A DNA stretch of 64,000 nucleotides from Pleurodeles waltl (Eukaryota > Chordata > Amphibia > Caudata > Salamandridae). The notes below the pieces were generated by a model. The model did no database searches. It was not told the DNA's origin and saw only the letters and a program-made list of their open reading frames with translations. The position numbers and the translations under genes are program-made. Shown one piece after another: positions 46,200 through 56,452 of the stretch; within the stretch, counting starts at the first letter, position 1; every line of letters starts with the position of its first letter. The stretch covers positions 847,925,978 through 847,989,977 of the forward strand of contig NC_090437.1 in the NCBI RefSeq assembly GCF_031143425.1, given 5' to 3'.

Positions 46200-47405
46200 T
46201 GTCAGGATACTTCAATTCGATTTCCTCAGAAGCAGAAGATAACTCCTCAGTCCCGACCCAAGCTACTCACAACGAATATTAATCCTTCGTGCTGAGTACC
46301 CCGGAGGGGGAAAGGGGAATGGGATGGTAGAGAGACTGCCACAGAGATGATGAACGCCAGTACTCAGTCTGCCTCTTCACATCTAAGATTGGATACAGCA
46401 CCCTGAGTTCTCTGTAGCCTTGATTGTCTCTATAAATGATAGCTCTTCTTAAAAAATGCTTATTACTGATTCTGGAAGAACTTCTCAACCTTTGTTAGAG
46501 ATTGGTTTTATGTTGCTATATATATATATATAGTTGGTGATAATGCGTTCATCAAATCAGCTGATGTTATTTAATTTCTCCTGTCTTATTGTGACTTCTG
46601 TCAAACTTGTATTTGTAAATGCTTGTTTATTAAAGTTCGTTTCTCCTTTCTTACTTCGACATTTGTTGATAACTTGTATTTGTAAATGCTTGTTTATTAC
46701 AGTTAGTTTCTCCTTCCTTACTTCGACATCTGTTGATAACTTGTAGTTGTAAATGCTTGTTTATTTAAGTTTGTTTCTCTTTTAAACTCTATTTTGGTTT
46801 ATTACCATTGAATTTGTAAATGCTTATTTGTTAACAGTTCGTTTCTCCTTTAAACTTGGCCTTTGTTTATAACCTTGACATTTGTAGATACTTGCTCTTT
46901 TAAAGTTTGTTTTTTCTTTGACTTTAATATCTTAAACAAGAACCTTGTAAACATAAGGTTAATTCATAAATTAACTCTGTAGCCTTGCCGACTTCCACGG
47001 GAACGGTCTACTATCAAACTCTTCGAATAAACATTGACAATATTTATCCATTTTCTGTAATATAATCTTCAAATGTAATTTTACCCGACAGGAGTTTCCG
47101 TTCTGAAGCGCGCTCTCTCTCCACACAGCTGATTCCTGTCAGACCTGAGTTGAAGTGCAAGGCTTCCAGCTGGAGAGCTCGTAACCTAGCAACCAACCGA
47201 TTGCAAGACTAGAACTGTAACTAACCTTCAGGACTCACAGCGGCCATCTTGGATCTTCTCTTCTTGATTCTTCCTTTGAAATAAGCGCAAGATTACTCTG
47301 CAAACCTTCTTCCAGTTTGGGCTTTGCTGTCTCCACTGAGGATATCTCTTTGCTTTTCTCATGCACTTCTTTGATTTGACTTGGCAAGTTTGTGTGGTCA
47401 TGGCA
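46200..47405 (-). repeat. 5' LTR of gypsy element 2
   Basis: Partner of 40173-41373. On the minus strand it opens at 47405 and closes at 46200. The outer end reads TGGCA (plus strand) where the partner has TGACA. The predicted RNA start is about 47158, giving a U3 of about 247 bp and a long R-U5. No TATA box is obvious, but an initiator-like GCACTTC is at that point. The 67-bp tandem units are at 46603-46945. TCCTT follows at 47406-47410. Confidence 0.92.
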
Positions 47406-47736
47406 TCCTTGCCCTTTCGCTCAGCACTTGGGGCAGACACCCTTTCCGTGAGGCTTCCTGGTGTCCTGGATCCTTTACCACCACGAGTTGCTGTGGTCAC
47501 TACTAGGCCTGTGGACTGGGTGGCTGAGGTGCTTGCCTGGGTTTTTGCCACCCTGGCCAGATATGAAGGATGGGGCTGAGGGGTGGGGAAGAGTTCAATG
47601 GTGGAGAGGAAAAGCTGCTTAGGGACATTGGGGCAGAAAGAGGGAGAAGGTTTGGGAGTGGAGGAAGAGGGAGTGGTTGTAGGAGGTGTCTGTCTGCTGT
47701 GTTTGGGTTCAGGTGCATAGGCTCGATGCTGTTGTG

Positions 47737-49373
47737 GAATGTATGTCGGAACAATGCATGCTGGAACAACGCATGCCTGAACAAAGGTCGGAACAACGAC
47801 CGCATTGTTACCACTAATGCCTTTACCAAAAATGCCTTAACAACGATTTTTCATTGTAAAGGCATTCCTGGTAAAGGCATTAGTGGTAGGCATGCATGGT
47901 TCCAGCATGCATCCCCCCTGGCCCCCTGCCCCCACCCCTAAAACCACACCAACCCCCTATCCTTGCCCCTAAAACTACCCCAACCACCCACCTCGTCCCT
48001 AAAATTGCCACAACCCCCACCCTGCCCCTAAAACCTTAAACAACCCCAACCCCCACCCCATCCCTGAAACCTAAAGTACTCCAACCCCCACCCCTAAAAC
48101 CTAAAACCACCCCACCACTAAAACTACCTGAGGCCCCCACCCCGCCCCTAAAACCTAAACCCCCAACCCCCTCAACCCCCCCACCCCGCCCCTAAAATTA
48201 CACAACCCCCAACCCACCCCTAAAACCTAAAACTACCCCAACCCCCACCCCTAAAACAACCCCAACCCCCACCTCATCCCTAAAACCTAAACTACCCCAA
48301 CCCCCACCCCTAAAACCTAAAACCACCCCAACACCCCTGCCCCTAAAACTACCCGAGCCCCCCACCCCGCCCCTAAAACCTAAACACCCCCAACCCCCCA
48401 CCCCGCCCCTAAAATTACCTGACCCCCCAACCCTAAAACCTAAAACCACCCCAACCCCCACCCCTAAAATTACTCCAACCCTTTACCCTTCACCCCGCCC
48501 CTAAAACCTAAAACCACCCCAACCCCCACCCCTAAAAGCTAAACCACCCCAATCCCCCACCCCACCCCTAAAAACCTAAACCACCCTGACCCCCCACCCC
48601 CAAATACTAAAAATACCTGACCCCCCACCCCACCCCTAAAACTAAAAATACCCCTCTCCCAAACCTAAACCACCCGCCCCCCCAACCCCCCACCCCTAAA
48701 ACTAAAAATACCCCTCCCCAAAACCGAAACCGCCCGACACCCACCCCAAAAACAAAAAATACCTCCACCCCACCCCGCCCCTAAAACTAAAAATACCCCT
48801 CCCCTCCCTCCCCGCCCCGAAACCGCCCCGACGCCCCTCCCCTAAAACTAAAAATACCTCAACCCCCCACCCCTCCCCTAAAACTAAAAATACCCCTCCC
48901 TCCCCCGCCCCTAAACCTAAACCGCCCGACACCCCCTCCCCTAAAACTAAAAATACCTCGACCCCCCCACCCCTCCCCTAAAACTAAAAAGACCCTGACC
49001 CCCCTTCCCCTGCCCTTAAACCTAAACTGGCCCTAAAACAAAAAATAACCCGACTCCCTCCCCTAAACCACCCTGACCCCCTAAAACTAAAAATATCCCA
49101 AACCCGCCCCTAAAACTAAAACCAACCCCCACCCCTGCCCCTAAAACAAAAAATATCCCGACCCCCAGCCCATAAAACAGTCCCACTTACCTGACTCATT
49201 GCGTTGTCCTCCTCAGCCGACTCCCTTCTTCTGTGCCTTAACCACACATGTGCGTGGTTCAGCACATGGGTGGTTAAGGCACAAAACAAGGAAGTTGTGG
49301 TTAACAAAAGCGTTGTTCCGCTTTCGTTGTCCACGACTTCGTCGTTACGGAGTCGTGGTGCAGGGCATTTCCC
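47737..49373. mobile_element. 1.64-kb element with exact 9-bp TSD, carries a C/A-rich satellite
   Basis: GCTGTTGTG occurs at 47728-47736 and 49374-49382. The sequence on the two sides is continuous in the homologous right arm (near 52000-52030), so the block is an insertion. Termini are GAATGTATG and GGCATTTCCC without long terminal inverted repeats. Near both ends are hairpins (ATGCATGCTGG/CCAGCATGCAT across 47753-47913; GGTCGGAACAACGACC; CCTTAACCAC...GTGGTTAAGG at 49237-49280; CCACGACT...AGTCGTGG at 49331-49358). A 9-bp TSD is typical of Mutator-like elements. No transposase. Confidence 0.75.
47930..49175 (+). repeat. Satellite of CCCCACCCCTAAAACCTAAA units
   Basis: About 1.25 kb of C/A-rich units such as CCCCTAAAACCTAAA and CCCCCACCCC with variable spacing (roughly 30-45 bp). 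G is nearly absent on this strand, so the minus strand is G-rich with many GGGG runs. The frames 48198-48461 and 48702-48932 on the minus strand are repeat translations, not genes. Confidence 0.85.
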
Positions 49374-49394
49374 GCTGTTGTGAGGTGGATGGCC

Positions 49395-50467
49395 GTTGGG
49401 CATCTGAGTGCTTGCATTTGTGTACCTTGAGAGGGGGGAGGACAGACACAGTGGGAGAGGACACAGGGGACGTGTGCATGGTTGTTGGGGTGGTGTCTGC
49501 CAGTGAAGTGTGTGTTCTGATAGGTGTTCTGGTGATGGTGGTAGTGGATGAGGATGTAGTGCATGCAGGTGTGAGTGTAAACGGAACTGGGAGGGAGATG
49601 GAGGTTGAGGAGGAGGAGGGGGACACAGTGGAGGCAGTGGATGTTGGTATGTCTGCATCTGGATGGTGTTTGTGTGAGTGCCTGTGGGATGATGTGTTTG
49701 CCTGTGCCACTCTTCTGTGTTGTCTTGTGTGCATGCTGGTCTGCCTGTGTGCTTGGAATAGGTTGGGGTTGAGGGGAATGGGACTGGGAAGAGGAAGTTG
49801 GAGGGGGGAGGGTGGAAACAGGGACAATGGCTGCCATCAGAGAGGAGGCCAGAGCCTGGATTGATCTCTGTTGGGCCGCCAAGCCAGTGTGAATGCCCTC
49901 CAGAAATGCATTGGTCTGTTGCATTTGGCCCGCCAGCCCTTGGATGGCATTCACAATGGTTGACTTCTCAACAGAGATGGATCTCAGGAGGTCAATAGCC
50001 TCCTCACTCAGGACAGCAGAGCTCACCTGGGCAGGGCCTGAGGTGCCTGGGGCGAAGGAGATGTCCATCCTTCTAGGTGAGCGTGCACGGGTAACTCACT
50101 GAGGGGCTGCTGGGAGGGCGGTGCTGGTACGGGGGGTGGCTGCTGTGCCTGTAGCTGGGGTGGGCACAGAGGTGTCCACCACCACCAGGGAGCTTCCATA
50201 GGAGGAGGTATCTGTGTCCGAACTGTCCCCTCCAGTCTCCTCCATGGTGCTCCCCTCGCCCTCTGTCCCACTGGTGCCCTCACCGTCGAAGGACTCTGTC
50301 TCCTGGGTACTGTGGGATGCAGCTCCCTCCGTCGCCTCTGCTCCTCCACCAGATAATGCTAATGCACATAAGAACTGGATGACAAAACAGAAAGGGGGCG
50401 AGAGACAAAGGATATACTGGGTCAATGGCTGCACAAACACCACCGTTGGCATACACAGCACACTCAC
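49395..50467 (-). pseudogene. Left-arm copy of the coiled-coil transposon protein
   Basis: On the minus strand an S/T/E-rich part (50400-50096) with GSTMEETGGDSS is followed by a TGA and then, in the same frame, SFAPGTSGPAQ and a helical stretch (LSEEAIDLLRSISVE, then IVNAIQGLAGQMQQTNAF, then GLAAQQRSIQALASSLMA). A P/S/H-rich tail follows. The right-arm copy (50909-52091, plus) matches part for part. The design recalls the C-terminal half of the MYB/SANT-like accessory protein of Harbinger elements, but the DNA-binding half is not in the window, so the name is a guess. Confidence 0.5.
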
Positions 50468-50908
50468 ACACAGGAAAATGGCCTATGCACTATGCAATGC
50501 ACTACCAGTAACAATGCTAGTCACCAGGGCATGGGGAGGGACACATACCGCCAACTGCAGCATACCTGGGACCCACACAGCCCTGCCCAGTAGAGGATGC
50601 CTACAAACTAGGTAAGAGGGATATCACATCAGAACCCTGCCCAGCAGCTGGTAGGTGGCATGGGATCCGGGTGGTCAGTGTGACTTAGTGGATGCCCCTT
50701 AATGCCAGGACAGACATTGCAGTGTAATCCAGCTCAAGGGTAATGGGTGTATGGCAAATGCAGGTAACCTAGCTCGGTTGCATTCCATGTCAGTAAGGGC
50801 TTTGTGGGTCCCAGGAGGGGTGCAGTTGGTGGTGTTTGGCCCTCATCTTGCTGAGGCATATAGCCAATTGAATGACTGTGCAATGCATAGTGCTCAAGCA
50901 TAAATCCT

Positions 50909-52091
50909 GTGTGTGACGGTGCTATGTTTGCCAACTGTGGTCTTGGTGCTGTAATTGACCCAGTGCTCCTTTTCTCTCCCTCCCCCCTTTCTCCTTCTGT
51001 CATCCTGTTCATGTGTGCATTAGCATCATCTGGCAGAGGAGTAGGGGCACCGGCGACAGAGGGATCTGCATCCCACAGGACCCAGGGGGCAGAGTCCACC
51101 TACGCTGAGGGTTCCAGTAGGACGGAGGGCGAGGGGAGCACCATGGCGGAGACAGGTGGTGACAACACAGACTCTGATTCCTCCTCCGAAGGAAGCTCCC
51201 TGGTGGTGGCAGACACCTCTGTGACCTCCCCAGCTATAGGTACAGCCGCCACCCTGTACCAGCACTGCTCTCCCAGTAGCCCCTCAGCAAGTTGCCCGTG
51301 CCTGCTCACCCAGGAGGGTGGGCATCTCCTTCGCCCCAGGCACCTCAGGCCCTGCCCCAGTCAGCCCTGATGCCCTGAGTGAGGAGGCTATTGACATTCT
51401 GAGATCCATCTCTGTAGGGCAGTCAACCATTGTGAATGCCATCCAGGGGCTGGCATCCCAGATGCAGCAATGCAGTGCATTCCTAGAAGGCATCCACAGT
51501 GGACTGGCAGCCCAACAGATATTGATTCGGGCTTTGGCCTCCTCTCTGATGGCAGACATTGTCACTGTTCCTACCGTCCCCCCTCCAGCTACCACTTACC
51601 AGTCCCAGTTTCCTCAACCCAACCCATCCCATAGACACATACAGATGAGCATGCACACAAGACATCACACAAGAGTGGCACAGTCAGATAGGTACCACAC
51701 TTCAGTCCACAAGCACTCATACAAACAACAGACAGTTGCACACACATCCACATCCACTGCCTCCATTGTCTCCCCCTCCACCTCCTCCTCCACATCCCTC
51801 ACAGTCACATCCACACTCACACCTGCATGCACTGCTTCAACAGCCACCACCAGCATCACCACACCAAGCAGCACACACACCACACTAGCAGACACCCCCA
51901 CAATATCCATCCAGGTGTCACCTGTGTCCTCTTCCACCCTGTCTGTCCCCCCTCCTAAGGGACACAAACTCAGGCTCTCAGACACCCAACACCCATCCAC
52001 CTCACATCAGCACACTGCCTATGCACCTGTACCCAAGTCCAGCAAATGCATTCCTCCAACAGGCTACGGGGACAGTGGAGGCACCTCCTAG
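50909..52091 (+). pseudogene. Right-arm copy of the coiled-coil transposon protein
   Basis: Counterpart of 49395-50467 on the opposite strand. The acidic S/T part (51010-51240, GSTMAETGGDNTDSDSSSEG) and the helical part (51318-51560, SEEAIDILRSISVGQ, GLASQMQQCSAFLEG, GLAAQQ) are in different frames. A one-base change near 51245 is enough to explain this. The tail is T/S/H-rich with many HTS/TST words. In the left arm the two parts share a frame but a stop sits between them, so each copy is broken in a different place. Confidence 0.5.
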
Positions 52092-52110
52092 TCGTGGAGG
52101 CAAGACAGTG

Positions 52111-52380
52111 AAGGATCCCACTCCAACAGCCAGGAAAGGGAAGGATCCCACTCCACCATCCAGGAAAGGGAAGGATCTCACTCCACCAGCCAGGAAAGGG
52201 AAGGTTCCCACTCCACCAACCAGGAGAGGTAAAGTTCCCACTCAACCACCAATGACAGAAGAGGTTCCCACTCAAACACCAATGACAGTGATGATTTCCA
52301 CTGAACCACCAATGACAGAAGAGGTTCCCACTCAACCACCAATGACAGTAATGGTTCCCACTCAACCACCAATGAAAGGC
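52111..52380 (+). repeat. 30-bp minisatellite, nine units, in frame
   Basis: Nine consecutive units of exactly 30 bp: the first four end CCAGGAAAGGG or CCAGGAGAGGT, and the last five carry CCAATGACAG or a close form. The open frame 52021-52545 translates them as ten-residue repeats (DPTPPSRKGK, then VPTQPPMTEE types). Confidence 0.9.
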
Positions 52381-52559
52381 AAGAAGCCCTCACCTCCACT
52401 GAGACACAGCAGCCCTCACCTCCAGCAGAGGCTGCCCAGGAGACACCTCCCCCAGCAGAGACAATGCAGCCCTCACCTCCAGCAGAGGGCAAGTAGGCCA
52501 CCCTCCAGGGATTATTGTACTAGGACCACCCCCCAGAAGCAGTGAGCAAGTTCCCCACC

Positions 52560-52800
52560 TCAGAGGCTGTGACTTTGCACTCCCCAGAATTGGGAAATGG
52601 GCATGGAGCCCCCTCCAGAACCAGTGGGCAAGATCCCCACCTCACAGACTGTGATCTTGCGCTCCCCAGCAATTTGAAATGGCCATGGAGCCCCCTCCAG
52701 AACCAGTGGGCAAGTTCCCACCTCTCAGACTGTGACCTTGCTCTCCCCACCAATTTTAAATGGGCATGGAGCCTCCTTCAAAACCAGTGGGCAAGTTCCC
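52560..52800 (+). repeat. Three ~80-bp units, mirrored in the left arm
   Basis: Units run from CTCCCCA-CAATT through ATGGAGCCCCCTCCAGAACC to AGTGGGCAAG. The left arm has the inverse form (CCACTGGTTCTGGAGGGGGC) at 39320-39500. They tie the two arms together. Confidence 0.75.
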
Positions 52801-53196
52801 GACTTCAGCTGAGGGCCCCCCCACACCCCCTTCACTCTGAGGTGCTTGTCCACTTCCGAAATGATGCCCCTGCACAGCTTTGTGCAAAGTTAGTCAGGAT
52901 CAAGTTGGGGCTTGGACTGTGGCCTGTGGCCATGTGGGTCTTATGTTCTTTGGACTGGTCATTGGCCCTTTCTGGACAATTGTTCATATATCTTTGTTCT
53001 CCAATTGGTTCATTTGGTGGCTGTTGACATGCAATTACAATCTCAGTACTGCCGACTTACAGTCCTTGTATTATTATGCTGTGTCCTGTGCCATTGATTT
53101 TCCTCTGCAGCTGGTTGTGTGTATGGTGTGTGTGTGAATGGTATGTGTTGTGCGTGTGTGTGTCACTCTCCTTTTCCTCCCTCCCTCCCTTGTGTG

Positions 53197-53469
53197 CTAG
53201 GCGGCTGTACTCACCGTCGTCATCTTCTTGAGCGTTGGTGTTCCAAGTGGAAAATGGCATGGAAGAACATCAGGAAGACTTGAAGTTCCAGTTCCGTGGT
53301 AGCGTTGATCTTCTCTGTGTCTCTGTTGGTGAGTCTTTGGTCTTCTGTGATGTGTTTCTACCAGGCTTTTGATGGCGTTGGTACTGCCCTGGAAATCATG
53401 GCGGTTTGCTGTGTCATGATATGGTGGGTGGTGCATGGTGTTAACGTCCTGGCAGTTGGTGTGGTACAT
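53197..53469 (-). CDS. Small inward frame, right end of the composite; function unknown
   Basis: Ninety residues with GSTNAIKSLVET, QRHRED and a final TVSTAA, matching the frame at 38602-38841. See that entry for the reasoning and doubts. Confidence 0.35.
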   Translation of the reverse strand: MYHTNCQDVNTMHHPPYHDTANRHDFQGSTNAIKSLVETHHRRPKTHQQRHREDQRYHGTGTSSLPDVLPCHFPLGTPTLKKMTTVSTAA

Positions 53470-53617
53470 TGGCTGTCTATGGGAGTTCTCACTGCCATGG
53501 TCTTAATTTAGCAGTAATTACTGCCGGCCTGTTGGCTGTATTACCGCCACTTTAACAGTCACCGCCAATGTCATACTGACCACCCAAGGAGAATGCAACT
53601 CTTACTCTTACACACTC

Positions 53618-53624
53618 TCTCTCG

Positions 53625-53690
<66 letters not shown>

Positions 53691-53692
53691 TT
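53618..53692. repeat. (CT)n followed by (TA)n
   Basis: CT-rich run 53618-53640, then about 50 bp of TA. It lies just outside the right end of the composite. Confidence 0.95.
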
Positions 53693-53824
53693 TTTGTTAG
53701 ACGTAGTAAAAGTGAAATGAATTTTAATGGTCAGTTAATTTTCCTTTCACAGAATAGTCCCCGAGCCCTTATTTCCCTTCTTTGTACTTTAATTTCACAG
53801 TTACTCTAGTAGTTCTACTGGTCT

Positions 53825-54300
53825 AAGCATGAAACCTCTGCATTATTGTGGACAACAAACTCACCATGAAGAGCAGGATCAACGCAGCCTCCTTTACCTG
53901 CTTCTACACCATCCGCATGCTACACAAGATCTTCAAGTGACTCTACGTCTCCACCAGGCGCACTGTTTCACAAGCCCTTATTACTGGCCACCTGAACTAT
54001 ATCAACACTCTATATGCCAAAATCACATTAAACCTCACAAAGAAACTAAAATCATACAGAAATCTGTGGCTGGACACATCCTGAACCTCTCCAGAAGGAC
54101 CCCCATGACCTCCACCTGAGGAAACTCCACTGGCTCCCAGTAGACAAAAATATGTCAATTCAAGATGCTGACTCACACCTACAAAGCCCTTCACAACCAA
54201 GGACCAGCATACTTCAATCACTGCCTAAGCTTCTACCTCCCCGCCAGACCACTGTGCTCCACCTCCCTCTCCCTCACCCACACTCCCCTAATAGGCCCTA
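53825..54300 (+). pseudogene. L2/CR1-type LINE fragment, RT thumb region
   Basis: Plus-strand frames give DNKLTMKSRINAASFTCFYT, then ITGHLNYINTLYAK (compare the DYCNSLYAG block of CR1/L2 LINEs) and, after frame changes, LHWLPVD. This is the region after the RT palm. Several stops and frameshifts are present. The catalytic motif and 3' end are missing. Confidence 0.65.
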
Positions 54301-55489
54301 AAAATTGTGTGTACACAATTGACTTTTCTCTGATGCAGAAATAGCTTATTTTCACAGAGTTTACAAAACCAACTTAATATATTTGACTGGTTGATTTGCA
54401 GTTTAAACCCATTTCAGATTTCAGCAACTCACACCATAACACAAAAATCTATGATATCCACAATAGTGCATTTGACTAATGGTCTGCTTTAGCACTTGAT
54501 GGGCAGCCTGTCAGCCATTCTCTTTGCTCCCCTAGTGGATGACTCCCCACTGAATGTTGAGATCCCTGTCAGACAGACAGGGATCTCTGAAGTTTAAACA
54601 AGATAGCTCCACTAATCACACTCAAGAGTCACCACGTGGGTGCCATTTTTTTCTGAGCCTATTTGTCAAAGTTTTTTGTCTTTCATTAATAAGCTCCCAA
54701 AGTAGGAGTTTGTTATTGAAAAACAAATGGTCCTGATGCTCCGAGACTATTTCCCCCACATGGGGGGGTAATTATTTTCCCCATGTGAGACTGCTTTAAA
54801 GTGTGCACCTAAGCAGGGAAAGGTACGTTGGAAAGACCAGTATGACTAGGGTGGATATTCTAATGAACATTCATGGGTCATCCGTCAAAGGTTTCACTGG
54901 CAAAGGCAGGTGAAGCAGCGCCGGTGTAATTCCAGGAATTTGCCCACCACTAAGTGGCGCAGACATACCCAGCATCTTCCAAATGCTGTTTTAGGGAAAC
55001 AATATCTTAACAATGCTGTAGAAACACATAGGCCAAATGGCTTCATGTGGCATTCAGATAGGTCATGGTTTGTTCAAATTATGTTTTCTGTTCATCTTAC
55101 ACCCTCATTCTTACAGTTGAAGAGGATTGTGATTGTTTAACTTGATCATACTTTAAATATACCTGTTTTAACCGCCATTCAATTGATTTTCCTGTGATTT
55201 CTTTAGGTGCATAGTTCCCCAGTTTTCACAGGGAATTAAAACAGTGTGTATGCTGCTAGTCATTTTGAATGTTGAATATCTTGTCTAACAAAATACTTTT
55301 GTCTTGAGATGCTAAGTAAAGCATCCATGTTCCATGAAGATGCATGTAAAATGGACTTCTTATTCAAGAACTGCTTGACAGTCAAACACAAGGCATGGTG
55401 GCAAACTATCACCCTTAAGTTCTGCAAATGTCTGATTATAGAGAAAAGATCAGAACATTTCTGTCACAATAAACATGTTGAAAGACAAT
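54301..55489. other. No gene recognised
   Basis: AT-rich sequence with no conserved frame or repeat that I can support. Confidence 0.5.
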
Positions 55490-56096
55490 GGGGGTGATTC
55501 TGACCGCGGCGGTCGCCGCCCGCCAAGCGGTTCCCGCCGAAAGACCGCTCCGCGGTCAAAAGACTGCGGCGGTCATTTTGGCTTTCCCGCGGGGCCAGCG
55601 GGCAACCGCCAGAAGACCGCCGGCCGGCCCAGCGGGAAAGCCCCGTCAACAAGGAAGCCGGCTCAGAATTGAGCCGGCGGAGTTGAAGGGGTGCGACGGG
55701 TGCAGTGGCACCCATCGCGATTTTCACTGTCTGCAAAGCAGACAGTGAAAATCTTTGTGGGGCCCTCTTACGGGGGCCCCTGCAGTGCCCATGCCATTGG
55801 CATGGGCACTGCAGGGCCCCCAGGGGCCCCTCGACACCCCATACCGCCATCCTGTTCGCCAGGAACAGGATGGCGGTATGGGGTGTCAGAATCCCCATGG
55901 CGGCGCAGCAAGCTGCGCCGCCATGGCGGATTCCCATGGGCAGCGGAAAGTCGCCGGTACACCATCGGCTTTCCGCTTCTGGCCGCGGCTGTACCGCCGC
56001 GGTCAGAATGCCCGGCGGAGCACCGCCAGCCTGTTGGCAGTGCTACCGCCAACCTCCGCCCTGGCGGTAATTACCGCCAGGGTCAGAATGACCCCC
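55490..56096. mobile_element. 607-bp GC-rich hairpin-chain MITE, TSD AAT
   Basis: The ends GGGGGTGATTCTGACC and GGTCAGAATGACCCCC are inverted, and AAT flanks both (55487-55489, 56097-56099). It contains serial palindromes: TTTCACTGTCTGC around 55735, CAGTGCCCATGCCA around 55787, GACACCCCATACCGCCATCC around 55858 and CCATGGCGGCGCAG around 55915. GCGG/CCGC words fill the rest. Long frames on both strands are by-products of the GC content. Confidence 0.88.
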
Positions 56097-56452
56097 AATG
56101 TGTATAAATAAATGATGCGGTTAGTTATGTTAATCAAAAGTAGGATTTTGTTTTTCAGTCAAATAATAGCCAGAATGAACCAACACAGTGCCACATATTT
56201 GGGGTATAACATTATATTTCCTCCTGGTAATTGTTGCTTTGCAGACTGGGAACACCAGGATATTTCAATATCAATTTCAATTTTACACCCAATCCCAGAA
56301 TCATTTATAAAGTAAGAAACATACTCAAGAGGGCATTTGGGCACTAAAAGCGAAATGATGAGCAAAGGACAGTTAAAATAATGTAATTAAGTAACCACTT
56401 TGCTGAAGTTGCTGAAGTTGGAATAATTGTCTAATCTAAAGATAGACACTTT

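Larger units (their letters stand above)
38413..53585. mobile_element. Composite with inverted arms: two Harbinger-like copies head to head
   Basis: The left end (from GGGCCTCATTACAACC) and the inverse of the right end (from GGGTGGTCAGTATGACATTG) align for well over 130 bp. Inward small frames at 38602 (+) and 53197 (-) are homologous, as are the ~80-bp repeats (39230-39560; 52560-52800), the K-G-K-rich frames and the coiled-coil frames (49866-50467 minus; 50909-51500 plus). The axis lies near 50690. Removing gypsy 2 and the 9-bp-TSD element leaves a left arm of about 3.4 kb against 2.9 kb at the right. Flanking triplets are AAT and AAG. Assignment to Harbinger rests on ends and TSD length; no transposase was seen. 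Confidence 0.65.

Noticed and set aside
48198..48932. Gly/Val-rich frames on the minus strand
   Set aside because: Satellite translation with no unique sequence.
47930..49175. Interstitial telomere
   Set aside because: The unit is CCCCTAAAACC-like, not CCCTAA, and it lies inside a mobile element with a TSD.
52111..52380. CRISPR array
   Set aside because: The 30-bp units are contiguous without spacers, and the context is a eukaryotic transposon.
55464..56107. Frames of 118-157 residues within the GC-rich MITE
   Set aside because: The palindromes open frames on both strands at once; the element has clear non-autonomous ends.
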